Source: Deltaproteobacteria bacterium
GTDB taxonomy: Bacteria > Myxococcota_A > Polyangia > Polyangiales > Houyiibacteriaceae
Reading direction: 5' to 3'
DNA length: 64,000 nt
NCBI GenBank assembly: GCA_017644045.1
Contig: JAEPMI010000004.1
Location: 330,014 to 394,013, forward strand
In this document: piece after piece, positions 17,569-24,490 of the stretch
Position numbering within the stretch: position 1 is the stretch's first letter
Layout of the letters: each line of letters opens with the position of its first letter
The notes under the pieces: model-generated
Seen by the model: the letters and a program-made list of their open reading frames with translations, nothing else
What the model was told of the DNA's origin: nothing
The model's database searches: none
Made by a program: the position numbers and the translations under genes

Positions 17569-19011
17569 TCATGGGGGCGTGCCGCTGCAGACCACCGGCG
17601 CTGGGGGATCGCAGCTCGGCTGGACGAAGGCCTCACCGCTGGCTCGCTCGTCCATGAACTCGAGGATCTCGGCGATCGCCCAGAGCGTGCCTCCGCCGTG
17701 GTCGGCGCCCTCGCACTCGATCATGGCCACGGGGATCCCGGCCTCGCAGAGCGATCGATAGGCCTCGCGCTCGATCGGGGTGTGGACCAGCGGGTCGTCG
17801 CTGCCGAAGGTGAGGAGGATGCCGTAGCCCGTCGGGTCCACCCGGGTCCGCTCGATGCTCGTGGTGGTCAGGCCGTTCTCGGCGACGACGCAGCCCCAGG
17901 GGTCGACGTCCGCGAAGGTCTCGGCGGACGCCGCGTCCAGGATGACGGGCTGATAGAGGTCCTCGAGCACGAGGTCGGGGACGTCGGGCGCGTCTTCCGT
18001 GCAGCTCAGCTCCAGCGCCTCGAGCACGTCGTTGTCGTAGGGCTCGCGGAAGACCTCGCCGAGTCGCGACTCGTAGCCGTACCAGACACCGGCGGCCGCG
18101 AGCATCGCGGTCGAGTTGGCGCTCGCGTCGACCTCTGACTGGAGCCCGCGCTCGACCTGGGCGAGGAGGTCGATCGGTGGAACGGTGGCGACGGTGCTCA
18201 CGAGCTCGAGCTCCGGCGCGTAGTAGTCGGCCAGCCAGTCGACCCAGAGCGCGGCATGACCGCCCTGCGACCCACCGAAGACCAGCACCCGTGGGCTCAC
18301 GCAGGCGCCGATCCGGTTCGGGTCCATCTGCGCGAGCGCACGGACCGAGTCGAGCGACGCGATCGCGGTGGCCTGACCGACCAGGTAGGGGTGCACCTCG
18401 GGCGAGGGATCGCCGAGCGCCTTGATGCCGATGTAGTCGGGGGCCACCGCCACGTAGCCGACGCTGGCGAAGAGGGCGGCGAGCGCGCGACCCTCCAGCG
18501 TGTCCGACGGGGCACAGGCGTCGGAGAAGCCGGTCGTCCCGTGGAGCAGGAGCACGATGTCGGGGGTGGCTCCCTCCGGGAGCTCGTCCGGGTACGCCAC
18601 GGCCGCGGTGGCCTCGATGGGCTCGCCGCGGTCCTGCGTGGTGTAGAGCACGCGGTCGATGATCACGTCGTACTCGAGCTCCCGAGGAAGGGTGACGCCG
18701 CCGGTCTCGAGGGCGCCCCGGAGCACCGCGGCCCCGAGCCGCTGGAGGCGCTCGGTCTCGACGACCGTGCCCATCCCGGACGCCGGGAGCCAGCTGTGGG
18801 CCGCCTGCCCACAGCGCGCGGGCGAGGCGGCGAGCGCCACCGCTTGCGTCGAGTCTCCGAGCCGAGCCGCAGGGAACGAGCAGCTCAGCGAGCCCGCATC
18901 GACCTGCGCGCTCGCGTCGTCGTCGACGCCGGAATCCACGGTCGAGATCGCGTCGTCGTCGCCGCACGCGACCAGCCAGACGACCAGCACCAAGGATCGG
19001 CGAAGCACCAT
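17569..19011 (-). CDS. Lipase-like alpha/beta-hydrolase lipoprotein
   Basis: 480 residues. A lipoprotein signal ends VWLVAC with Cys16, followed by an Asp/Gly/Ala linker. The hydrolase core has an oxyanion-type LLLHGTTGF (155-163), the nucleophile elbow GGSQGG with Ser248, a candidate acid in TFGSDDPLVHTP, and a candidate His in EGADHGGG. The layout resembles secretory triacylglycerol lipases of the LIP family. It is probably tethered to the outer membrane, facing outward or the periplasm. It is transcribed divergently from the kinase at 19166 and lies 41 bases upstream of the protease-helicase pair. Confidence 0.85.
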   Translation of the reverse strand: MVLRRSLVLVVWLVACGDDDAISTVDSGVDDDASAQVDAGSLSCSFPAARLGDSTQAVALAASPARCGQAAHSWLPASGMGTVVETERLQRLGAAVLRGALETGGVTLPRELEYDVIIDRVLYTTQDRGEPIEATAAVAYPDELPEGATPDIVLLLHGTTGFSDACAPSDTLEGRALAALFASVGYVAVAPDYIGIKALGDPSPEVHPYLVGQATAIASLDSVRALAQMDPNRIGACVSPRVLVFGGSQGGHAALWVDWLADYYAPELELVSTVATVPPIDLLAQVERGLQSEVDASANSTAMLAAAGVWYGYESRLGEVFREPYDNDVLEALELSCTEDAPDVPDLVLEDLYQPVILDAASAETFADVDPWGCVVAENGLTTTSIERTRVDPTGYGILLTFGSDDPLVHTPIEREAYRSLCEAGIPVAMIECEGADHGGGTLWAIAEILEFMDERASGEAFVQPSCDPPAPVVCSGTPP

Positions 19012-19096
19012 CCGTAGAGTGTACCCAAGTCGCGGACCGAAGAGGGGTCGACGGGTCTTGCGAAGCCCCTACATGTGGGGCACGTTCGCCGAACCC

Positions 19097-19134
19097 GGGC
19101 GGCGTTCACTTGCACCGAGCGTGCAACGCCGCCC
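19097..19134. promoter_or_regulatory. Long two-part hairpin before a kinase gene
   Basis: GGGCGGCG (19097-19104) pairs with CGCCGCCC (19127-19134), and inside it TTGCAC (19110-19115) pairs with GTGCAA (19121-19126) around a CGAGC loop, leaving a TTCAC bulge. Its 3' end is 31 bases before ATG 19166. It could be an operator dyad or an RNA leader structure. A smaller dyad, GCCCC/GGGGC, lies at 19065-19081. Confidence 0.5.
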
Positions 19135-19165
19135 GCTGGATCCCGACTACGTGGCCACCGGCTCC

Positions 19166-20758
19166 ATGGAAGATGACCCTGCCGACATCGGCGCCCTGTC
19201 CGACGACGAGGCGAGCGGCGCACGCACCGCAGCCGAGGCCTCCGCGACCGCGGCAGTCGGGGGCGAGGAAGAGCTGCCCCGCGTGCTGGGGGAGCGCTAC
19301 CGCCTCGAGGCGCTGATCGCCGCCGGCGGCATGGGACGCGTCTACCGAGCCACTCAGCTCCCCCTCATGCGGGAGGTCGCCGTGAAGGTCATGGTCGCGC
19401 CGCCGACCGCGAACACCGAGTTCCGGCGCCGATTCCTGCTCGAGGCTTCGGTCTGTGCACGCCTCAAGCACCCGAACATCGTCATCGTCCACGACTACGG
19501 CGAGACCGACGCGGGCGAGCTCTACATGACGATGGAGCTGCTCGACGGCGAGCCGCTCAAGGACCTCTTGAAACGCGAAGGTCCGCTCGAGCCGTTGCGC
19601 GCCATTCACATCGCGCTGCAGATCGCACGCGCGCTCCGCGACGCTCACGCCGAAGGGATCGCCCACCGAGACCTCAAGCCCGGGAACGTGTTCGTCGACC
19701 GACAGCTCATCGACGACGAGCACGAAGTCGACGCGGTGAAGGTGCTCGATTTCGGACTGGTGAAGGTCTACGAGGACGAGCGGCCGGACGTCGAGGAAGA
19801 CGTGACCGGTGAGGACGTGATGCTCGGGTCGCCGCGCTACATGTCGCCGGAGCAGATCCTCTGCGAGCCCGTCGACGCGCGCTCCGACATCTACTCCTTC
19901 GGGGCCCTCCTCTTCGCGATGCTCGGGGGCCGCCCTCCCTTCGTCGGCCGAAGCGCGATGGAGGTGATGCACCAGCACCTGAAACGACCGCCGCCGGACT
20001 TCGCGTCGACGCTGACGAAGCTCGACCAGCCCCCCGGGTGGAAGGTGCCGACCGCTCTCGAGGCCGTGGTCCATCGTTGCCTCCAGAAGGAGGTCGACGA
20101 CCGGTACCAAGACGTCGAAGCGCTGATCCAGGCGCTCAAGGACGTACGCAACGAGCTCGACGGCGGAACCGGCCAGTACGGCGCGCTGACGAGCGATTCG
20201 GGCCTCGGGCCCCCCACCCGTCTGTCGGCCCCCGCCAGCGACGACGATCGACGGCGGGTCCCGTTCTGGTTGCCCATGGCCCTCCTGCTCGTGGTGGGGG
20301 CGGTGGCGATCGCGCTGACCGCGCTCCCGCGCGAGCCCGAACCGGAGCCGCGGGCAGCCGTGCCTGCCCCCGAGCCCGAGCCCGAGCCCGAACCCGAACC
20401 GAGCCCCGAGCCGACGGTCGAAGAGCCCGCGATGGTCTCCGTCACGATCAACAGCGAGCCGCCGGGAGCCGACGTGATCTCGGGCGGCGTCCTGCTGGGC
20501 CGGACACCGCTCGTCCGCGAGCTGCCGCCGACCCCGGACGGAGCGCAGCGGATGCTCGAGCTCAGACTCGACGGCTACGAGACCACGCGCGTCGCTCGGG
20601 CGATCGCAGGCGACTCGGTCGAGATCCAGGTCGAGCTCACGCAGACGCCGCAGCCGACCCCGACCCCGCGCCGCCGCCGCGCCACGCGCATGTCGACCTC
20701 GATGATGCGAGCGCCGACCGTCGACGACGGCCGAGTCCGCATTCCGATCGTCGATTGA
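19166..20758 (+). CDS. Transmembrane Ser/Thr kinase with PEGA domain
   Basis: 530 residues from ATG 19166; an in-frame GTG at 19151 is an alternative start. The kinase domain (about 45-320) has AAGGMG (52-57), K74, HRDLKPGN with D169, DFG 195-197 and the GSPRYMSPEQ activation segment. A membrane helix (about 371-391) leads to a Pro-Glu repeat spacer and then a PEGA domain (about 422-490, SVTINSEPPGADV and LLGRTPLV) in the predicted periplasm. PEGA domains are thought to bind surface structures (family knowledge). The next genes encode a BMP-type lipoprotein and a TPR/TM protein in the same direction, so the set looks like one signalling unit. Confidence 0.93.
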   Translation: MEDDPADIGALSDDEASGARTAAEASATAAVGGEEELPRVLGERYRLEALIAAGGMGRVYRATQLPLMREVAVKVMVAPPTANTEFRRRFLLEASVCARLKHPNIVIVHDYGETDAGELYMTMELLDGEPLKDLLKREGPLEPLRAIHIALQIARALRDAHAEGIAHRDLKPGNVFVDRQLIDDEHEVDAVKVLDFGLVKVYEDERPDVEEDVTGEDVMLGSPRYMSPEQILCEPVDARSDIYSFGALLFAMLGGRPPFVGRSAMEVMHQHLKRPPPDFASTLTKLDQPPGWKVPTALEAVVHRCLQKEVDDRYQDVEALIQALKDVRNELDGGTGQYGALTSDSGLGPPTRLSAPASDDDRRRVPFWLPMALLLVVGAVAIALTALPREPEPEPRAAVPAPEPEPEPEPEPSPEPTVEEPAMVSVTINSEPPGADVISGGVLLGRTPLVRELPPTPDGAQRMLELRLDGYETTRVARAIAGDSVEIQVELTQTPQPTPTPRRRRATRMSTSMMRAPTVDDGRVRIPIVD

Positions 20759-20838
20759 CCACCCTCAGAGTACGAACGGCATCTCCGAGCGAGGGTACGC
20801 CGTCGACATGGGAAAGCGCGTTCTGGTACCGTTTGGAG

Positions 20839-22161
20839 GTGCATTCGAGGCACGCCCTCGGGCTGACGGCCCTCCTTCTGACGAGCTGCTCGCTGACCCT
20901 CGATCCGAAGCTCAGCGACACGGGAGACGGCCCCTTCGGCGCCGCCTGCGTCGAGAATTACGAGTGTCAGTCGGGCCTGTGCAGCGACGGGCGGTGTAGC
21001 GCCGAATGCGCCGTCGACGAGCCGTGCCCAGAGGGCGGCGTCTGCGAGGGCAGCCTCTGCCGCTCGCTCAGCCCGGCGGCCAAGGAGACGCTACAGGTCG
21101 GGCTGCTCTACGTCGGTCCGGTCGGCGACCATGGGTGGACCAAGGCCCACGACGACGGCCGGATGTACTTTCTCGGCGAGCTCGAGGACACGACCGCGAT
21201 GTTCGCGCCCTCGGTCATGACGGCTGACGCCGAAGCGCGGATCGAGGAGTTCATCGCGCGCGGCGACAACGTGGTGATCGGCACCAGCTTCGACTTCCTG
21301 GTGCCGATGCAGGAAGCCGCCGAACGCCACCCCGACGTGAACTTCCTCCTCTGCTCCGGCTTCGTCGATGGGCCGAACCTCGGCTCCTACTTCGGCCGCA
21401 TGTACCAGGCGATGTTCCAGGCGGGACAGCTCGCGGGTCTGATGACGAACGAGGATCGCATCGGACTGGTCGGCCCCGTGGTGATCCCGGAGACCGTGCG
21501 ACACGCCAACGCGTTCACGCTGGGCGTGCGCTCGGTGAACCCGGACGCTCGGGTCGTCATGCGCTGGGTCTACGCCTGGTTCGACCCGGCGGAGGAAGAA
21601 GCCGCGGCCAACGAGCTGCTCGACGCGGGCGTGGACATCGTGTTCAGCCACACCGACACGACCATCGCGATCGAGACCGCCAACGCGCGGAACAGCGCCG
21701 ACACGCCCATCTATACGATCGGCTACGACAACCCCGACAGCTGCGACTTCGCGCCGGAGACCTGCATCGGCAGCGCCTACTGGAACTGGGGGCCTCTGGT
21801 CACCCGCCTGCTCCGCGACATGCAGACCGGGACCTGGCGGCCGGACGAGCAGGTGTGGGAGCCGATGAGGGCGGACCCGAGCCAGAGCACCGTGTACCTG
21901 CAGATGAACGAGGCGAACGTCCCCTCGAGCACGCGCATCGAGGTCGAGGGCCTGGTGGCCGACCTCTCCCGGAACACGCCGGAAGGGCTCTACCTGCCCT
22001 TCCGCGGTCCGGTGATGGACAACACCGGCGGCGTACGCATCGAAGACGGCGCGCTCCCGACCGACGAGGATCTGCTGAGCATGTGCTGGTTCGTGGACGG
22101 CATCTACGACCTCGACGACACGCCCGCCGTCGTGCCGACCCAGTGCATGGGGGACCGCTGA
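20839..22161 (+). CDS. BMP/PnrA-type substrate-binding lipoprotein with Cys-rich N-terminus
   Basis: 440 residues from GTG 20839, inside a GGAGG run; TTG 20833 is also possible. A lipoprotein signal (LLLTSC) precedes an eight-Cys segment (about 30-72; CVENYECQSGLCSDGRC type). The rest is a periplasmic binding protein of the basic membrane protein family: LQVGLLYVGPVGDHGWTKAH, then EEFIARGDNVVIGTSFDF, YQAMFQAGQLAGLM and a type-I fold end. In other bacteria such proteins deliver purine nucleosides or autoinducer-like ligands to an ABC transporter. No permease or ATPase gene is near; a kinase is upstream and a TPR/TM gene overlaps its stop by one base, so a sensory role is more likely. Confidence 0.87.
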   Translation: MHSRHALGLTALLLTSCSLTLDPKLSDTGDGPFGAACVENYECQSGLCSDGRCSAECAVDEPCPEGGVCEGSLCRSLSPAAKETLQVGLLYVGPVGDHGWTKAHDDGRMYFLGELEDTTAMFAPSVMTADAEARIEEFIARGDNVVIGTSFDFLVPMQEAAERHPDVNFLLCSGFVDGPNLGSYFGRMYQAMFQAGQLAGLMTNEDRIGLVGPVVIPETVRHANAFTLGVRSVNPDARVVMRWVYAWFDPAEEEAAANELLDAGVDIVFSHTDTTIAIETANARNSADTPIYTIGYDNPDSCDFAPETCIGSAYWNWGPLVTRLLRDMQTGTWRPDEQVWEPMRADPSQSTVYLQMNEANVPSSTRIEVEGLVADLSRNTPEGLYLPFRGPVMDNTGGVRIEDGALPTDEDLLSMCWFVDGIYDLDDTPAVVPTQCMGDR

Positions 22162-22946
22162 TGCGCGGATGGATCGCGATCACGCTCGTCTGGATCGCCG
22201 CTGCCGGTCCAGCCGCTGGACAGGACTCCGAGCCCGACATGGAGGCCTTCCAGGGCCACCTCGACGCCGCGCTCGCGCACTACGAAGCGCGCCAGTACGC
22301 AGAGGCCGCCGCGGACTTTCGGCTGGCCTACGAGATCCGCGCCGAACCGGACCTCATGTACAACATCGCCCGTTCCTACGAACGCGCGCTGATGCGGCAG
22401 GAGGCCATCGCGGCCTATGACGAATTCGTCGCGCTCCCCGGCACCACGTCGGAGATGCGTTCGCGTGCGCTCGAGGCGCGCAACAACCTCCGCGCCGAGG
22501 TCGCTGCCCTACGAGCAGGAGAACCGGAGCCGCAGCCGCAGCCGGAGCCGGACCCCGAGCCGGAGCCGGAACCGGACGTCGAGGCGGAGCGCGTCACCGA
22601 ACCGGTCGAGCCGCCACCGACCTCCCTTCTTCGAACGGCGGGCTGGGCGTTGCTCGGCGGTGGCGCGGGCGTGATCGTCGCTGGCGCCATCTTCGGTGGG
22701 CTCGCGATTCGCGCGAACAACGAGTTCGGTGACACGACCGTTCGGTCGGAGCAGGAAGAGCTGCAGGACGAGGTCCGGCGCAACGCACTCGCGGCGGACA
22801 TCCTGGTTGGCGTGGGCGCTGCCGCTGCAGTCGCTGGCGTCCTGCTCGTGTGGCTCGGGAAGCCCGAGACCGATGACACGCACGTGAGCGTTCAGCCGGT
22901 CATCGGCCCGAGCGAGCTCGGGCTGACCATCGGCGGCCGCTTGTGA
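22161..22946 (+). CDS. TPR-like membrane protein
   Basis: 261 residues. ATG 22161 overlaps the upstream stop by one base. It has a signal peptide (cleaved near PAAGQ), a TPR-like helical domain (about 28-115; ALAHYEARQYAEAAADFRLAYEI and LMYNIARSYERA), a Pro-Glu spacer, and two hydrophobic helices (about 155-180 and 211-235) before a short C-terminus. It resembles the TPR/TM protein at 5527-6342 in plan and in neighbourhood. The gene closes the kinase-BMP set and ends in a hairpin shared with the convergent FHA gene. Confidence 0.8.
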   Translation: MRGWIAITLVWIAAAGPAAGQDSEPDMEAFQGHLDAALAHYEARQYAEAAADFRLAYEIRAEPDLMYNIARSYERALMRQEAIAAYDEFVALPGTTSEMRSRALEARNNLRAEVAALRAGEPEPQPQPEPDPEPEPEPDVEAERVTEPVEPPPTSLLRTAGWALLGGGAGVIVAGAIFGGLAIRANNEFGDTTVRSEQEELQDEVRRNALAADILVGVGAAAAVAGVLLVWLGKPETDDTHVSVQPVIGPSELGLTIGGRL

Positions 22947-22948
22947 CG

Positions 22949-22962
22949 GCGCACTAATGCGC
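22949..22962. terminator. Convergent-stop hairpin
   Basis: GCGCA (22949-22953) pairs with TGCGC (22958-22962) around CTAA, in the 7-base gap between the convergent TPR and FHA genes and overlapping the FHA stop. Confidence 0.35.
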
Positions 22963-23460
22963 GGCGCGGAGCATCCGGTAGAGCTCCGCGGGCAGGTGGA
23001 ACTGGAACATGAAGTGACCGAGAGTCACGGTGTCACCATCGGCGAGCGCATGCTCGGCGAGCAGCGGCTCGTAGTTCACGTGGATCCCGTTCTTCGAGCC
23101 CGCGTCGGTGATCCGCATGCCACCGGGGGTCACGCGGATGCGCGCGTGGAGCTTCGAGATGCTGTCCTGGTCGATGCGCACGTCGTTGGACTCGGAGCGA
23201 CCGATCAGCAGCGTGTCCGCGAAACGTGACTGGGTCTTCTCGAGCGCATAGACGAAGGACTGCTTCAGGTCGATGCCGGGCGCTGCCCGCGAGAACGCAC
23301 CACGGATCGCGCGCGTGTGGTAGCTCCAGCCACCTGGGTCACCGGACTCGGGCGGCGTCCCCACGAGCGCGCCGAAACCCAAGCGTTCGCAGAACGCCGC
23401 TTCCCCCTCCGCTCGCGCGAGGCGAATCGCCTCCTTGATCGGTAGAGGGGCCGTGGCCAC
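22954..23460 (-). CDS. FHA-domain protein
   Basis: 168 residues from GTG 23460, which overlaps the TAG of the upstream gene by one base. The N-terminal about 75 residues are helical and unassigned. The FHA domain (about 80-155) shows LLIGRSESNDVRID, then SISKLHARI, then DAGSKNGIHVN and ADGDTVTLG, with the phosphothreonine-binding Arg, Ser and Asn residues in place. FHA domains read phosphothreonine marks left by Hanks-type kinases, which are abundant here. It is translationally coupled to an acetyltransferase-like gene. Confidence 0.92.
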   Translation of the reverse strand: MATAPLPIKEAIRLARAEGEAAFCERLGFGALVGTPPESGDPGGWSYHTRAIRGAFSRAAPGIDLKQSFVYALEKTQSRFADTLLIGRSESNDVRIDQDSISKLHARIRVTPGGMRITDAGSKNGIHVNYEPLLAEHALADGDTVTLGHFMFQFHLPAELYRMLRAAH

Positions 23461-24359
23461 TAGTTCTGTTCGGCCGGGTTTGCGAGCTTGCGGGTCCAGA
23501 GGATCGCGTCACGGCGCTCACCGTCGGGCCCGGGCAGCGCTTGCGCGAGCAGACCGGTCTTCCGGTAACCCGCGGCGATGAAGCACGTCGAGAGCTCGAC
23601 GTCGTCGTTCGGGGCGAAGGAGAAGCCGGAGACGATGCCCCGGTCCTGCATCATGTCCCCCACCTGGCGGAGACCGGCGATCAGCGCCTTCATCTCCGAC
23701 TCGGTCTCGGGGCGACGGAGGATCTCGAAGAGCGAGTGACCGAAGCAGTCCTGGAACTCGACGCTGATGTAGTTCAGGGGGCAGCGACGGTACGTCGTCG
23801 AGAAGTACATGCGGGCGGCGTCCCGACCGAAGGCATCGAACGGCGCGATGGCGCCCTCGCCCTTCTTCCAGACCTTGTCGCGGGCGGAGAGCGCGTCCTT
23901 CTCGGTCGCCTCCTTCACGCTCGCGCCCTTGATCTTCGCCGGGTAGTCCTTGGACGCCTTCTTCGCGGCGTTGATGGTCCGGTCGGTGAGCTTCACGCCG
24001 GCGTCGCTGACCTCGATGGAGGCGGAGGTCTCCCCGATGACGCAGCCGCAGAGGTGTCCGTCGCTGCGCTTGTAGAAGCCGGGGATGGTGCCCTCACGCA
24101 CGAAGCCGACCTTGGTCCAGGACGAGACCTCGTCCTTCTCGACCAGGGTGATGACCTTGGCGACGTTCTCCTTCTTGGCGACCGACTGGATGTAGAGGCG
24201 CTTGGCCGGCAGCGCGCCCGCCCGGAAGTCGATGACCCGGACGAACTGGGTCCGCCGGTTCAGGATCAAGCACAGGTACGCGCTATCACTCCGGAAGTAG
24301 AGCTCCTCGACGGTGCTCTCGGGGGTCTTGCTCTTGGCCTTTGCCTTCGCTCTCGCCAT
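23460..24359 (-). CDS. AblB-like GNAT acetyltransferase
   Basis: 299 residues from ATG 24359, preceded by GAAGG. The N-terminal basic MARAKAKAKSKT is followed by a segment resembling beta-lysine acetyltransferase AblB (VGFVREGTIPGFYKR with a following GCVIGE), a central about 70-residue insertion, and a C-terminal GNAT-like part (VSGFSFAPNDDVELSTCFIAAGYRKTGLL). In AblB-containing organisms the partner lysine 2,3-aminomutase AblA sits beside it; no such gene is here, so the substrate is open. It is coupled to the FHA gene and has its own promoter. Confidence 0.7.
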   Translation of the reverse strand: MARAKAKAKSKTPESTVEELYFRSDSAYLCLILNRRTQFVRVIDFRAGALPAKRLYIQSVAKKENVAKVITLVEKDEVSSWTKVGFVREGTIPGFYKRSDGHLCGCVIGETSASIEVSDAGVKLTDRTINAAKKASKDYPAKIKGASVKEATEKDALSARDKVWKKGEGAIAPFDAFGRDAARMYFSTTYRRCPLNYISVEFQDCFGHSLFEILRRPETESEMKALIAGLRQVGDMMQDRGIVSGFSFAPNDDVELSTCFIAAGYRKTGLLAQALPGPDGERRDAILWTRKLANPAEQN

Positions 24360-24434
24360 GGTCGCCTTCGGTTCCCTCGTCGTTCGGGCCAAATTGGCCG
24401 AATTCATCGGCTTTCGGCACTTCTGGAACCGTGG

Positions 24435-24463
24435 TCGATACCTCCCGCCCCTGGGGATGTCAA
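24435..24463 (-). promoter_or_regulatory. Sigma-70-like promoter of the acetyltransferase-FHA pair
   Basis: On the minus strand TTGACA (24463-24458) is followed after exactly 17 bases by TATCGA (24440-24435). Transcription would start near 24428, giving a leader of about 70 bases before ATG 24359. One of the clearest promoters in the window. Confidence 0.6.
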
Positions 24464-24490
24464 CCAAACGGCTGGCTGCGGCGCCAGGGG

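Noticed and set aside
20808-20999. ATG 20808 as start of the BMP gene
   Set aside because: It is in another frame. The BMP frame needs GTG 20839 or TTG 20833, which gives a proper lipoprotein signal.
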